A DNA stretch of 64,000 bases from positions 30,757-94,756 of the forward strand of contig NZ_SAYU02000005.1 of NCBI RefSeq assembly GCF_004025965.2. Direction: 5' to 3'. The stretch comes from Phycicoccus flavus. Lineage in GTDB: Bacteria > Actinomycetota > Actinomycetes > Actinomycetales > Dermatophilaceae. Position 1 is the first letter of the stretch. Each line of letters begins with the position of its first letter. Below, in pieces: positions 25,163-34,416 of this stretch. Both the position numbers and the translations under genes were made by a program. The notes beneath the pieces are model-generated. The model searched no databases. It was given only the letters and a program-made list of their open reading frames with translations, and had not been told where the DNA came from.

Positions 25163-26116
25163 ATGCCCGACCCCGACACCGACGCCGGACCCGCCGACGG
25201 CGTGCCCGCCCCGGACCGCACCCACTCCGGGGAGGTCCTCACCGAGGCGGGGGACGCCGGGCGGGGTCCCGGCGACGAGCGGTCAGCGGGGGCGGAGCCG
25301 CGCCGGGTCCCGAGCGCCGGCCGCGACCTGCGCGCCGCGATCGGCGTGGGGCTCATGCTCGGCGCGCTCGTCATCGCGACCCTCGTCCTGGACGCCCGCG
25401 CCTTCCTCGTCGTCCTCGCCCTGGCCATCGCCACCGGGTCCTGGGAGGTCCGCCGGGCGGTCGCCGCGAAGTCGATGCGGGTGCCCCTGGCGCCGCTGCT
25501 GCTCGGCACGGTCGGCATGGTCGTGTCCGCGTACCTGCGCGGGGCGGAGGCACTCGTCCTCACCTTCGGGCTCACGGTCGTCGGGCTGCTCGTGTGGCGG
25601 GTGGCCGACGGCCTCGACGGCGCGGCCCGCGACCTCGCCGCCTCCTGCCTCGCGGCGTTCTACCCCGCCTTCCTCGGCGGCTTCGCCTCGCTCATGCTCG
25701 CCGAGCCCGACGGCCGGCAGCGCATCATCACCTTCGTCCTCGTCACCGTGGCCTCGGACGTCGGCGGCTACGCGGCCGGGGTGTTCCTCGGCCGGCACCC
25801 CATGGCACCCTCGCTGTCGCCGAAGAAGTCCTGGGAGGGGTTCGCGGGCTCGGTGCTCACCTGCGCCGTCGTCGGCGCCGCCGCGGTGCCGCCCCTGCTC
25901 GGCGGGCCCTGGTGGGCCGGCGCCGCGCTCGGGCTCGTGACCGCCGCGGCCGCGACCTCCGGGGACCTCATCGAGTCCAGCATCAAGCGCGACCTCGGCA
26001 TCAAGGACATGGGCAACCTGCTGCCGGGGCACGGGGGCCTCATGGACCGCCTCGACTCGCTCGTCGTCGTCGCTCCGGTGGCCTGGGCGCTGCTCCTCTG
26101 GCTCGTCCCCGCCTGA
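25163..26116 (+). CDS. cdsA: Phosphatidate cytidylyltransferase
   Basis: Makes CDP-diacylglycerol from phosphatidate and CTP at the membrane. The 317-residue protein has a long acidic N-terminal extension (about 55 residues, no homology expected) and eight predicted helices. The CTP-transferase signature SPKKSWEGFAGS and, near the C-terminus, DLIESSIKRDLGIKDMGNLLPGHGG are both intact. It ends in a terminator hairpin before a convergent gene. Confidence 0.97.
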   Translation: MPDPDTDAGPADGVPAPDRTHSGEVLTEAGDAGRGPGDERSAGAEPRRVPSAGRDLRAAIGVGLMLGALVIATLVLDARAFLVVLALAIATGSWEVRRAVAAKSMRVPLAPLLLGTVGMVVSAYLRGAEALVLTFGLTVVGLLVWRVADGLDGAARDLAASCLAAFYPAFLGGFASLMLAEPDGRQRIITFVLVTVASDVGGYAAGVFLGRHPMAPSLSPKKSWEGFAGSVLTCAVVGAAAVPPLLGGPWWAGAALGLVTAAAATSGDLIESSIKRDLGIKDMGNLLPGHGGLMDRLDSLVVVAPVAWALLLWLVPA

Positions 26117-26159
26117 GCGGGGCGACCGCTCGGCGGCGCGCCGCCACGAGAGCCTCGCA

Positions 26160-26196
26160 CGACCGGCCCCACCCCTCCGGAAGGAGGGGCCGGTCG
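26160..26196 (+). terminator. Terminator after cdsA (bidirectional)
   Basis: CGACCGGCCCC (26160-26170) pairs with GGGGCCGGTCG (26186-26196) around an inner CCTCC/GGAGG stem. It lies between the convergent cdsA and the 26234 gene. Confidence 0.75.
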
Positions 26197-26233
26197 CGCC
26201 CGGGACCAGGGGTCGCCGGGCGCGACCGGGGTC

Positions 26234-27067
26234 TCAGCCGACGTGGCGTCGGGGCTCGACGAGGGACTCCAGCAGCGGCGTCGGCCGCAGCGCCAGGGTG
26301 CCCTCGGGTGTGAGGTGCGTGAGCGTCGTCACGTGCCGGTCGTGCCAGTGGTAGGTGTGCGGCGACACCGGCCCGACGCCCTCGCCCCACAGCTGCGCCG
26401 CGTGCCAGGGCACGAGGTCCAGCGCGGCGCGGGTCTCGGCGGCGGTCGAGCACGTCTGCAGCACCACCGCGTGACGGTGCGGCATGGCGAACACGACCCC
26501 GTTCGTCGCGTCCGCCCCGGGCACCCACCGCGCGACCGCGTCGAGCAGGAACCGGGCGAAGGACGCCGTGTACGGGGAGTCGCCGTGGACGAGGATGCAC
26601 GACTGGTCGCCGGCGCTCAGCCGCTCGACGTCGACCTCGGTGGCGTCCAGCAGACGGCGGAGGTTGGCCCGCCCGAGCTCGAGGAGGGTCGGCACGTACC
26701 GGCCCAGGCCCTCGACGCGGGAGTCCGGCAGGGTGACGACCGAGGTGGGGAGGTCGAGGGTGAGGACCTCGTCGACCCCGTCCGCGAACGGCACGGCGTA
26801 CGAGAAGCCCAGCCCGGTGTCGTGGAGGCGCTCGGCCCCGGCGAGCCGTGAGGTCAGCGCCTCGTCGAGCTCCTCGGGCGCCAGCGCGTCGATGTCGGTC
26901 TCGGCGGCCTCGGTGAGCCGTGTGAGGTGGTCGCGGATCCAGTCCTCGAAGGGCGCCGAGAAGTCGTCGACGTCCGGGACGGGACTCACGGTCTTGAGTG
27001 GTGGCGGAGCCTGCTGGCCCCGGTCCTGGGCACCGGAGGGTGCGCGAAATCTGTCGAACAGGCCCAT
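26234..27067 (-). CDS. Uncharacterised protein, first of three tandem paralogues
   Basis: A 277-residue soluble protein starting MGLFDRFRAPSG. I do not recognise the family with confidence; a distant DUF1444/YtpQ-like relation is possible. Features shared with the 27173 gene include LTSRL, VLTLDLP, GDSPYTASFARFL (about 165-177), NGVVFAMPHRHA and [13 protein letters not shown] near the C-terminus. No membrane segment or signal peptide is seen. Its leader carries the same hairpin as its neighbour, so the pair are probably co-regulated products of a recent duplication. Ends against the cdsA terminator. Confidence 0.75.
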   Translation of the reverse strand: MGLFDRFRAPSGAQDRGQQAPPPLKTVSPVPDVDDFSAPFEDWIRDHLTRLTEAAETDIDALAPEELDEALTSRLAGAERLHDTGLGFSYAVPFADGVDEVLTLDLPTSVVTLPDSRVEGLGRYVPTLLELGRANLRRLLDATEVDVERLSAGDQSCILVHGDSPYTASFARFLLDAVARWVPGADATNGVVFAMPHRHAVVLQTCSTAAETRAALDLVPWHAAQLWGEGVGPVSPHTYHWHDRHVTTLTHLTPEGTLALRPTPLLESLVEPRRHVG

Positions 27068-27088
27068 CGGCCGTCCTTTCCCTGCATC

Positions 27089-27109
27089 CCCGTTCCCCTG
27101 CTGAACGGG
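27089..27109 (-). promoter_or_regulatory. Leader inverted repeat, paralogue 1
   Basis: CCCGTTC/GAACGGG with a 7-base loop, 21 bases upstream of the ATG and followed by GGGAAAGGA. The same layout recurs at 28028-28047; a likely operator or mRNA element. Confidence 0.5.
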
Positions 27110-27172
27110 AGTACCGCGCCATCGTAGGCCGTGGCCGACGGGCGCGGCGGCGGTTCGGAGGTTTTGCCGGGC

Positions 27173-28006
27173 TCAGCCGACGCGGGCGCCCGGACGCCGG
27201 GTGGCGCCGAGCACGGTGTCGAGGACCGGCGTCGTCGTCAGCGACAACGAGCCGTCCGGCTCCTCGGTGGTGAGGCACGTCAGCCGGCGGTGGTACCAGT
27301 GGTAGACGTGCGGCGAGACCGGCCCGCTGCCGGTGTCGAAGAGCAGCCGGGCCTGGGCGGGCACGTGCTCCAACGCGGCCGCGGTCACCGGGGCGGTCGT
27401 GCACGGGGAGAGCACGAGCGCGTGCCGGTCGGGGACCGCGAACACCACGCCGTTGCCGGTGTCGGCCCCCGGGAGGAAGCGCGCCGCGGCCTCGGAGAGG
27501 AACCGGGCGAAGGACCCGGTGTACGGCGAGTCGCCGACGACGGTGCGGCAGGCCGAGCGGCGGTCACCGACGGCCCGCACCTCGACCTCCGCGGTGCGCA
27601 GGGTCCGCTCCAGGTTCTGGCGTCCGATGCTCACCAGGGCCGAGAACGACCGCTGGCCGACGGCCACCCGCTCCTGGGGCAGCGTGACGACGGCCATCGG
27701 CAGGTCGAGGGTGAGCACCTCCGCGACGTGCGGCGCGAACGGGGTGACGTACTGGTAGCGCCGGTCGCCCGGCGGCAGGTCGCGCTGGGCGACGAGCCGG
27801 CTGGTGAGCGCGGCCTCGAACTCCCGCGGCCCGAGGGTGTCCGGACTGTTCTCGGCCGCGGCCGTGAGCCGCTCGAGGTGGGCCCGGACGACGTCGTCGA
27901 GCGCGGCGTCGTCGGTGTCGTGGACCTCGGCGACGGTGCGCCGCGGGGTGGACGACGACGGGGTGGTCGTGCCGGCGGAGGCACGCCAACGGTCGAACAG
28001 GCGCAT
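27173..28006 (-). CDS. Uncharacterised protein, second tandem paralogue
   Basis: A 277-residue protein, the same length as its left neighbour, starting MRLFDRWRASAG after GGGAAAGG. It shares VLTLDLPMAVVTLPQERV, GDSPYTGSFARFLSEA, GADTGNGVVFAVPDRHALVL and GPVSPHVYHWYHRR with the 26234 protein, and more weakly with the 28120 protein. A Ser/Thr-Pro-rich linker (residues 10-25) follows the basic N-terminus. Function unknown. The tandem arrangement and duplicated leader suggest copies diverged for different partners or conditions. Confidence 0.75.
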   Translation of the reverse strand: MRLFDRWRASAGTTTPSSSTPRRTVAEVHDTDDAALDDVVRAHLERLTAAAENSPDTLGPREFEAALTSRLVAQRDLPPGDRRYQYVTPFAPHVAEVLTLDLPMAVVTLPQERVAVGQRSFSALVSIGRQNLERTLRTAEVEVRAVGDRRSACRTVVGDSPYTGSFARFLSEAAARFLPGADTGNGVVFAVPDRHALVLSPCTTAPVTAAALEHVPAQARLLFDTGSGPVSPHVYHWYHRRLTCLTTEEPDGSLSLTTTPVLDTVLGATRRPGARVG

Positions 28007-28027
28007 GGCCCATCCCTTTCCCTGCGT

Positions 28028-28047
28028 CCCGTTCCCCTGCGAACGGG
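28028..28047 (-). promoter_or_regulatory. Leader inverted repeat, paralogue 2
   Basis: CCCGTTC/GAACGGG with a 6-base loop, 21 bases upstream of the ATG at 28006. The loop and the following GGGAAAGG closely match 27089-27109. Confidence 0.5.
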
Positions 28048-28119
28048 ATCTGGCAGGAGGGTAGGGCCCGGCGCGGTCCGGGCGTCGCGGAATCGGGCGC
28101 GACACCGTTGCGCCGCAGG

Positions 28120-29094
28120 TCAGGACGGTGCGCCGTCGTCCTCTGCGGAAAGTGCCGACAGCAGCTCCTCGAGGTACGGGCCGGGCGTGACCGACAGGGT
28201 CCCGTCCTCGACGGAGGTCAGCGTCGTCACCTCGCCGTCGCGCCACAGGTAGGTGTGCGGGCTCACCGGCCCGGGGGAGTCGGCGTAGGCCCCGGCGGCG
28301 AACCTCGGCAGGAGCAGCAGCGCGCCGAGCGCGGCCCCGGGGGAGTCGAGCACGCGGTAGGCGAGCAGGTGGCGGTGCGGGACGGCGAGGACGACGCCGC
28401 CGGAGAGGTCGGCCGCGGGCTCGAACCGCCGCACGAGGTCCGGGAGGACGAGGGCGAGCGAGGCGGTGTAGAACGAGTCGCCGAGGACGCACCAGATGTC
28501 GTGTCCCTCGTGCTCGACGTGCTCGCGCTCCAGGTCCTCGGTGGCGACGAGCGCCGCCGTGTTCGCCCAGGCGCGGTCCAGGAGTCTCGCGAGGTCGCCC
28601 CGTCCCCGCAGCTCCTCGCCCGAGGGGGTGGCCACCGACTCCGGGAGGTCGAGCGTCGGCAGCCGGACGACCCCGTCGGCCCACGGCAGCGCGTGCTCGA
28701 AGCTGCCGAGCAGGGCGCGGGTCGTCTGCTCGTCGACGAGGCGCATCCGCAGCGCGGCGAGGTACTCCTCGTCCGACAGTGCGTCCAGGTCGGCGTCGAC
28801 GACCCGGAAGGTCTTCTCGAAGTGCTCGCGGACGACGTCGGGCCAGCCGGCGGGACCGCGCTCGTCGCCGTGGGCGTTCGCGGCGACGTTCCACAGGCCC
28901 CACTCGCGGCCGTCGTCGGTGACGACCGACTGCGGCCGCAGCTCGACCTCGCGGCCCATGCCGGCGAGGACCTCGCGGACGACGGCACGGAAGCGGGCGG
29001 CCTCGGCGACGGTGAGGAAGGTCAGCTCCGGGTCGGTCTCCCGGTCCGCCCCGGTCTCCGGCTGCTCCCGCCGGCGGCGTCCGAACAGTCCCAT
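28120..29094 (-). CDS. Uncharacterised protein, divergent third paralogue
   Basis: A 324-residue protein beginning [13 protein letters not shown]. It keeps the family marks [31 protein letters not shown] and [18 protein letters not shown]. An insert of about 60 residues ([19 protein letters not shown] ... [15 protein letters not shown]) replaces the linker seen in the other two. It lacks the duplicated leader hairpin; instead a TACGCT box lies about 26 bases before GGGGGGAG-ATG. Probably the oldest member of the trio. Function unknown, cytosolic by composition. Confidence 0.72.
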   Translation of the reverse strand: MGLFGRRRREQPETGADRETDPELTFLTVAEAARFRAVVREVLAGMGREVELRPQSVVTDDGREWGLWNVAANAHGDERGPAGWPDVVREHFEKTFRVVDADLDALSDEEYLAALRMRLVDEQTTRALLGSFEHALPWADGVVRLPTLDLPESVATPSGEELRGRGDLARLLDRAWANTAALVATEDLEREHVEHEGHDIWCVLGDSFYTASLALVLPDLVRRFEPAADLSGGVVLAVPHRHLLAYRVLDSPGAALGALLLLPRFAAGAYADSPGPVSPHTYLWRDGEVTTLTSVEDGTLSVTPGPYLEELLSALSAEDDGAPS

Positions 29095-29192
29095 GGCTCC
29101 CCCCGTCGTCGGCTGGCGGCAGCGTACGCGCTCGGCGGGCCCGGGGCGGGGGATCGGGACACCGGCGCCGGACCTGCGAGAATCGGCCGGTC

Positions 29193-30398
29193 ATGTCCGA
29201 TGCCCCGCCCCCCCGCCGCCCCCGTCCCGTCCCCGGCCGGCTGACCCTCAGCGCGCCCCGGCGCGGCAAGCCGCCACGCCACCTCGCCGACCTCGACCTC
29301 GCCGGACGGCGCGAGGCCGTGAGCGCGCTCGGGCACCCGGCCTTCCGGGCGAGCCAGCTCTCGACGCACTACTTCGAGCGGCTCGTCGACACCCCCGAGG
29401 ACATGACCGACCTGCCGAAGGCGGTCCGCGAGGACCTGGTCCGCGACCTGCTCCCGCCGCTGCTCACGCCGGTGCGCTCGATCACCGCCGACGCCGGCGC
29501 CACCGTCAAGCAGGTGTGGCGCCTCTTCGACGGGGCGCTCGTGGAGTCGGTGCTCATGCGCTACCCGAACCGGGTCACCGTGTGCATCTCCAGCCAGGCC
29601 GGCTGCGGCATGAACTGCCCGTTCTGCGCCACGGGCCAGGAGGGGCTCACCCGCAACATGTCGGCGGGGGAGATCGTCGAGCAGGTCGTCGCGGCCGCGC
29701 GGATGCTCCGGCACGGCGGGCTGCCCGAGGCCACCGGCGTCGTCGACGGCGCCGGTCTCGGGGAGGAGGCGGGCGGCTCCGAGGCGCCGGCCGGCCCGAC
29801 CCGGGTCAGCAACGTCGTCTTCATGGGGATGGGCGAGGCCCTGGCCAACTACAAGGCCGCCGTCGGCGCCATCCGGCGGCTCGTCGAGGCGCCGCCCTCC
29901 GGGCTCGGCATCTCGGCCCGCGGCGTGACGATGTCGACGGTGGGCCTCGTCCCCGGCATCGACCGCCTCGCGGCCGAGGGGATCCCGGTGACCCTGGCCC
30001 TGTCGCTGCACGCCCCGGACGACGAGCTGCGCGACGAGCTGGTCCCCATCAACACCCGGTTCAAGGTCGACGAGGCCATCGACGCCGCCCACCGCTACTA
30101 CGAGGCCACCGGCCGCCGGGTGAGCATCGAGTACGCCCTCATCCGCGACATCAACGACCAGGCCTGGCGCGCGGACCTCCTCGGCGAGAAGCTCGCCGCC
30201 CGCGGCCGGGGCTGGGTGCACGTCAACCCCATCCCGCTCAACCCGACGCCCGGGTCGAGGTGGACCGCGTCCCGCCGGGGCGTCGAGCAGCAGTTCGTCG
30301 AGCGGCTGCGGGCGCACGGCATCCCGACGACCGTGCGCGACACCCGCGGATCGGACATCGACGGCGCCTGCGGCCAGCTCGCCGCGTCGACCGCCTGA
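29193..30398 (+). CDS. rlmN: 23S rRNA/tRNA adenine-C2 methyltransferase
   Basis: A radical-SAM enzyme that methylates A2503 of 23S rRNA and A37 of some tRNAs. The 401-residue protein carries the Fe-S motif [11 protein letters not shown] (CxxxCxxC), a GMGE SAM motif in [12 protein letters not shown] and the resolving Cys in [11 protein letters not shown] near the C-terminus. An insert of about 25 Gly/Ala/Glu residues lies between the first two motifs, common in actinobacteria. It normally follows cdsA; here three paralogues intervene. A GAGAAT box lies nine bases before the ATG. Confidence 0.97.
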   Translation: MSDAPPPRRPRPVPGRLTLSAPRRGKPPRHLADLDLAGRREAVSALGHPAFRASQLSTHYFERLVDTPEDMTDLPKAVREDLVRDLLPPLLTPVRSITADAGATVKQVWRLFDGALVESVLMRYPNRVTVCISSQAGCGMNCPFCATGQEGLTRNMSAGEIVEQVVAAARMLRHGGLPEATGVVDGAGLGEEAGGSEAPAGPTRVSNVVFMGMGEALANYKAAVGAIRRLVEAPPSGLGISARGVTMSTVGLVPGIDRLAAEGIPVTLALSLHAPDDELRDELVPINTRFKVDEAIDAAHRYYEATGRRVSIEYALIRDINDQAWRADLLGEKLAARGRGWVHVNPIPLNPTPGSRWTASRRGVEQQFVERLRAHGIPTTVRDTRGSDIDGACGQLAASTA

Positions 30399-30426
30399 GG
30401 CCGCGCGCCGCGTCGCGAGCGGCCTC
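30397..30426 (+). terminator. Terminator between convergent rlmN and LOG-family gene
   Basis: GAGGCCGC (30397-30404) pairs with GCGGCCTC (30419-30426); the stem overlaps the rlmN stop. Confidence 0.55.
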
Positions 30427-30431
30427 CTGGG

Positions 30432-31526
30432 TCAGGGCTGCAGCAGGCGCACCGCGTCGGCGGGGTCGTCGACGAGGTGGACGTGGTCGGCCATCGCCCG
30501 CCCGGCGCCCAGCGCCGCGAGGGCGGGCCACACCGGCACCGTCTCGCTCCAGTAGCGCCGGCCGACGAGCACGAGCCGCGGCAGCGGCCGGTCGGGCCCG
30601 CCGTAGTACAGCCCGGTGGCGGCCTGGAACACCTCCTGGACGGTGCCGGCCGCGCCCTCGAGGACGACGACGCCGGCGGTGGACCGGGTGAGCAGGCCGT
30701 CCTCGCGGATCGCGTTGGAGAAGTACTTGGCCACACCGTCGCAGAAGACGTTGGGCGGCTCGTGCCCGTAGAACCACGTGGGGATGCCGACGCTGCGCAC
30801 GGGGTCGCCCGGCGTGCGCAGCGCCGCGAGGTCGGCGCGCACGTCGAGGGCCGCCGCCGCCCACGGCCGGACGTCCTCGATGCCCGGGTGCTCGCGCAGC
30901 CGGGCCACGGCGTCGGCGAGCGCGTCGGGGCCTGCGGCGAAGGCCCCGAGGTTGGCCGCCTCCATGGCGCCGGGCCCGCCCCCGGTGGCGACGACGAGCC
31001 CGGTCCCGGCCAGGGCGTGCCCGAGGGCCGCCGCCCGGGCGTAGGCCTCCTCGTCCCGGCGCAGCGCGTGGCCGCCCATGACCCCGACGACGGGCCGGTC
31101 CGCGAGGAGGTCGGTGAGCGCGTCGCTCATCGAGTCGTCGTGGACGGCCCGCAGCAGCGTGACGAAGGCGTCGTGGGCGACCGCGGCGTCGCGCGACCAG
31201 CGGTAGGTGCGGGCGTCCGGCGTCGACTCGTAGCCGACCTCGCGCAGGCCGTCGTAGAGCTCGGCGGGGGAGTAGAGGGTGGCCCGGTAGGGGTCCACCG
31301 GCGCCCGCGGGTCGGTCGGGAAGACGAGCGCGCCGTGGGTGCGCAGGTGGTGGGCCAGGTCGTCCGGCAGCCGCCCGCCGAGGACGACGAGCCCCTCGAC
31401 GTCGTCGCGGGCCCGGAGCCGCTCGACGCGGCCGGTGAGGTCGAGGTCCTGCAGGCGCAGCCCGCGCAGCGGTGTCCCGGCGTCCAGCGCGGCGTCGAGG
31501 GCCGCGAGCGTCTCGATCTCCCGCAC
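30432..31526 (-). CDS. LOG-family nucleotide-binding protein (PpnN-like)
   Basis: A 364-residue Rossmann protein related to LOG/PpnN nucleosidases, which hydrolyse nucleoside monophosphates. ADRPVVGVMGGHALRRDEEAY opens the fold, ATGGGPGAMEAAN is the phosphate loop, and EGAAGTVQEVF stands where LOG enzymes have PGGxGTxxE, so the first part of that motif is altered. The first 130 residues form an extra domain, as in long PpnN-type proteins. GTG at 31526 is preceded by TAGGTT at seven bases, pointing to a leaderless transcript. Substrate unproven. Confidence 0.82.
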   Translation of the reverse strand: MREIETLAALDAALDAGTPLRGLRLQDLDLTGRVERLRARDDVEGLVVLGGRLPDDLAHHLRTHGALVFPTDPRAPVDPYRATLYSPAELYDGLREVGYESTPDARTYRWSRDAAVAHDAFVTLLRAVHDDSMSDALTDLLADRPVVGVMGGHALRRDEEAYARAAALGHALAGTGLVVATGGGPGAMEAANLGAFAAGPDALADAVARLREHPGIEDVRPWAAAALDVRADLAALRTPGDPVRSVGIPTWFYGHEPPNVFCDGVAKYFSNAIREDGLLTRSTAGVVVLEGAAGTVQEVFQAATGLYYGGPDRPLPRLVLVGRRYWSETVPVWPALAALGAGRAMADHVHLVDDPADAVRLLQP

Positions 31527-31533
31527 ACCGGCG

Positions 31534-31539
31534 AACCTA
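31534..31539 (-). promoter_or_regulatory. -10 box, leaderless start of the LOG-family gene
   Basis: TAGGTT on the minus strand, seven bases before GTG 31526. Confidence 0.5.
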
Positions 31540-31599
31540 CTGCCTGCCGGGTCGGGCCCTCACCGGCCGGGGCCCACCCACGCCGGGGCTCGACGGGGG

Positions 31600-32970
31600 T
31601 CAGTGGCCGCCGGTGAGGCGGGCGAGGAGGGGCGCCAGCCGGCTCGGGCGGCCGGTGCGGTCCTCCTCGCGGTCGGCCAGCCGGGCCAGCCGCAGCCCGG
31701 CGTTGACCCCCAGCCAGCGCAGCGGCTCGGGCTCCCACGACGGCGAGCGGTGGCCCACCCACGGCAGGTCCAGCAGCGGCGTCGACCGGTCGAGTACGAG
31801 GTCGGCCAGCGTCCGCCCGGCGAGGTTCGTCGCCGCCACCCCGTCCCCGACGTACCCACCGGCGCGGCCGGTACGGGTGGCGGGGTCCCAGACGACCGAC
31901 GGGTGCCAGTCGCGGGGGATGGCCAGCGGCCCACCCCACGCGTGGGTGAAGGCCACGCCGTCCAGCGCCGGCAGCATGCGGGTGAGCGTGGTCCGCAGCG
32001 AGGCGAACACGGCCTCCTCGTGGTCGAACTCCGGCCGGACCGCCGAGCCCAGGTGGTACGGCGCGCCGCGTCCACCGAAGGCGATGCGGTCGTCGACGGT
32101 GCGCTGGCCGTAGACGACGAGGTGGCCGTGGTCGGTGAAGACCTCGCGTCCGGCGAGCCCGACGGCGTCCCACTGCGCGGCGGTCAGCGGCTCGGTGGCG
32201 ACCATGAGCGAGTAGACGGGGACGACGGCCCGCTCGTGCCCCGGCAGCCGCGGGGTCCAGCCCTCGGTGGCGAGGACGACCGACCGGGCCGTCACCCGCC
32301 GGCCGTCGGCGAGCACGACGACGCCGTCCCCGGCCCGCCCCACCCGTACGCCCTCGGCGACGACCCCGCCGCGCCGGCGGACCGCCGCGGCCAGCCCGTC
32401 GGCGAGGTCCCGCGGCTGCACCCGGGCGCAGTGCGGCGTGAACGTCGCCCCCCGCGTCCCGGTGGCGGCCAGGCGCTCGCGGGCCTGCGCGGCGTCCAGC
32501 CAGACCGTGCCCTCGTCCCAGCGCTCGCCGGCGGCGACGGCCGCCCGGGCCCGGGCCTCCTGGGCCTCGCTGCGCGCCACGGCGAGCGTGCCGCCCTTGA
32601 CGAACCCGCTGCCGAGGGACTCGGTCTCCTCGACCCGGCCGACCTCGTCGACGGTGTCCCGCAGCGCGGCCAGGTGCGCCCGGGTGGCCGCCGCGCCCGA
32701 CCGGGCGGCGAGGACGTCCGGGGCCACCGGCCACAGGGCCGAGACCCAGCCGCCGTTGCGGCCGCTGGCGCCGAACCCGACGTGCTCGGCCTCGAGGACG
32801 AGCACGCGGGCGTCCGGTCGTTCGCGCAGGACGTAGTACGCGGTCCAGAGCCCGGTGAACCCGCCCCCGACGACGGCGACGTCGACCGCCGCGGGCAGGT
32901 CCGGCGCGTCGCCGGGCCCGGGCGTCGCCCGGTCCTCCCACCACAGCGGGGCGGTGCCGGTGGCGGCCAC
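31600..32970 (-). CDS. FAD-dependent amine oxidase/oxidoreductase (PuuB-like)
   Basis: A 456-residue DAO-family flavoprotein. VAVVGGGFTGLWTAYYVLRE (about 30-49) is the GxGxxG dinucleotide fold. GASGRNGGWVSALWP is the second FAD contact, typical of gamma-glutamylputrescine oxidase and related enzymes, and GGYVGDGVAATNLAGRTLADLV is the C-terminal FAD motif. It sits three bases downstream of a class III aminotransferase and within a putrescine/GABA gene set, so oxidation of putrescine or a derivative to an aldehyde is likely; the exact amine is uncertain. Confidence 0.85.
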   Translation of the reverse strand: MAATGTAPLWWEDRATPGPGDAPDLPAAVDVAVVGGGFTGLWTAYYVLRERPDARVLVLEAEHVGFGASGRNGGWVSALWPVAPDVLAARSGAAATRAHLAALRDTVDEVGRVEETESLGSGFVKGGTLAVARSEAQEARARAAVAAGERWDEGTVWLDAAQARERLAATGTRGATFTPHCARVQPRDLADGLAAAVRRRGGVVAEGVRVGRAGDGVVVLADGRRVTARSVVLATEGWTPRLPGHERAVVPVYSLMVATEPLTAAQWDAVGLAGREVFTDHGHLVVYGQRTVDDRIAFGGRGAPYHLGSAVRPEFDHEEAVFASLRTTLTRMLPALDGVAFTHAWGGPLAIPRDWHPSVVWDPATRTGRAGGYVGDGVAATNLAGRTLADLVLDRSTPLLDLPWVGHRSPSWEPEPLRWLGVNAGLRLARLADREEDRTGRPSRLAPLLARLTGGH

Positions 32971-32973
32971 GCG

Positions 32974-34416
32974 TCAGAGGCGCTTCTCGGCCTCGACGAT
33001 GACGCCGCGCAGCCGGGACTCGATGTCGTCGAACTGCTCCGGGCCCATCGTCAGCGGCGGGGCGAGCTGGATGACCGGGTCGCCGCGGTCGTCGGCGCGA
33101 CAGTACAGCCCGGCCTCGAACAGGGCGCGGGAGAGGAAGCCGCGCAGCAGCCGCTCGCTCTCGTCCTCGTCGAACGTCTCGCGGGTGGCCTTGTCCTTGA
33201 CGAGCTCGATCCCGTAGAAGTAGCCGGCCCCGCGGACGTCGCCGACGAGCGGCAGGTCGAGCAGCCGGTCCAGGGCGGCGCGGAAGTGCGGGGCGTTCTC
33301 CCGGACCCGGTCGTTGAGCCCCTCGCGCTCGAAGATGTCGAGGTTGGCCATCGCCGCCGCGCAGGACACCGGGTGCCCGCCGAAGGTGTAGCCGTGCAGG
33401 AAGGTCGTCGTCCCCGTTCGGAACGGCTCGAACAGCCGCTCGCTCGCGAGGACGACGCCGAGCGGCGCGTACCCGGAGGTCACGCCCTTGGCCGTCGTGA
33501 TGATGTCCGGCACGTAGCCGAAGTCCTCGCACGCGAACATCGACCCGATCCGGCCGAAGGCGCAGATCGTCTCGTCCGAGACGAGGAGGACGTCGTAGGT
33601 GTCGCAGATCTCGCGCACCCGCTCGAAGTAGCCGGCGGGCGGCGGGAAGCAGCCGCCGGAGTTCTGCACCGGCTCGAGGAACACGGCGGCGACGGTCTCG
33701 GGCCCCTCGAACTCGATGGCCTCGGCGATCCGGTCGGCGGCCCAGCGCCCGAAGGCCTTCTCGTCCTCGCGCAGGTGCTCCGGCGCCCGGTACATGTTCG
33801 TGTTCGGCACCTTGTGCGCGCCGGGCACGAGCGGCTCGAAGTCGGCCTTGGCCGCGGGGATGCCGGTGATGGACAGCGCCCCGGCCGGCGTGCCGTGGTA
33901 GGCGACCGCCCGGGAGATCACCTTGTGCTTCGTCGGCTTGCCGGTGAGCTTGAAGTACTGCTTCGCGAGCTTCCACGCCGTCTCGACCGCGTCGCCGCCG
34001 CCGGTCGTGAAGAACACCCGGTCGAGGTCGCCGGGGGCGTGCGCGGCCAGCCGCTCGGCGAGCTCGACCGCCCGCGGGTGGGCGTAGGACCACAGCGGGA
34101 AGAACGCGAGCTCCCGGGCCTGCCTGGCCATGGCGTCGGCGATCTCGGTGCGGCCGTGACCGGCGTTGTTGACGAAGAGCCCGGCCAGGCCGTCGATGTA
34201 CTCCCGGCCGTGCTCGTCCCACACCGTCCAGCCCTCCCCGCGGACGATGACCGGCACGTGCTGGCCGAGGCCGCCGCGGCCGGTGTCCTCGAACACCGAG
34301 TGCCGGGTGAAGTGCATCCACAGGTGGTCCCGGGCGGCGTCGCCGTAGGGCGTGCCGCGCGGGGTGCGCCCGCTCGACGCGGAGGTGTCGGGGACGGGCT
34401 GGCTGGTCGTCGTCAT
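32974..34416 (-). CDS. Class III aminotransferase, putrescine/diamine type
   Basis: A 480-residue PLP enzyme of the omega-aminotransferase (SpuC-like) family. Landmarks are DGLAGLFVNNAGHGR, FFTTGGGDAVETAWKLAKQY, VFLEPVQNSGGCFPP, the Asp/aldimine region LLVSDETICAFGR and the PLP lysine in TTAKGVTSGYAPLG. It would transfer the amino group of putrescine to pyruvate, giving 4-aminobutanal for the dehydrogenase at 35082. ATG at 34416 overlaps the Lrp regulator stop (ATGA), so both are translated from one message. Confidence 0.9.
   Translation of the reverse strand: MTTTSQPVPDTSASSGRTPRGTPYGDAARDHLWMHFTRHSVFEDTGRGGLGQHVPVIVRGEGWTVWDEHGREYIDGLAGLFVNNAGHGRTEIADAMARQARELAFFPLWSYAHPRAVELAERLAAHAPGDLDRVFFTTGGGDAVETAWKLAKQYFKLTGKPTKHKVISRAVAYHGTPAGALSITGIPAAKADFEPLVPGAHKVPNTNMYRAPEHLREDEKAFGRWAADRIAEAIEFEGPETVAAVFLEPVQNSGGCFPPPAGYFERVREICDTYDVLLVSDETICAFGRIGSMFACEDFGYVPDIITTAKGVTSGYAPLGVVLASERLFEPFRTGTTTFLHGYTFGGHPVSCAAAMANLDIFEREGLNDRVRENAPHFRAALDRLLDLPLVGDVRGAGYFYGIELVKDKATRETFDEDESERLLRGFLSRALFEAGLYCRADDRGDPVIQLAPPLTMGPEQFDDIESRLRGVIVEAEKRL

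Noticed and set aside
31127..34321. A 1064-codon minus-strand open frame
   Set aside because: Shadow of the LOG-family, oxidase and aminotransferase genes in another frame; Arg/Pro/Gly-rich and motif-free.
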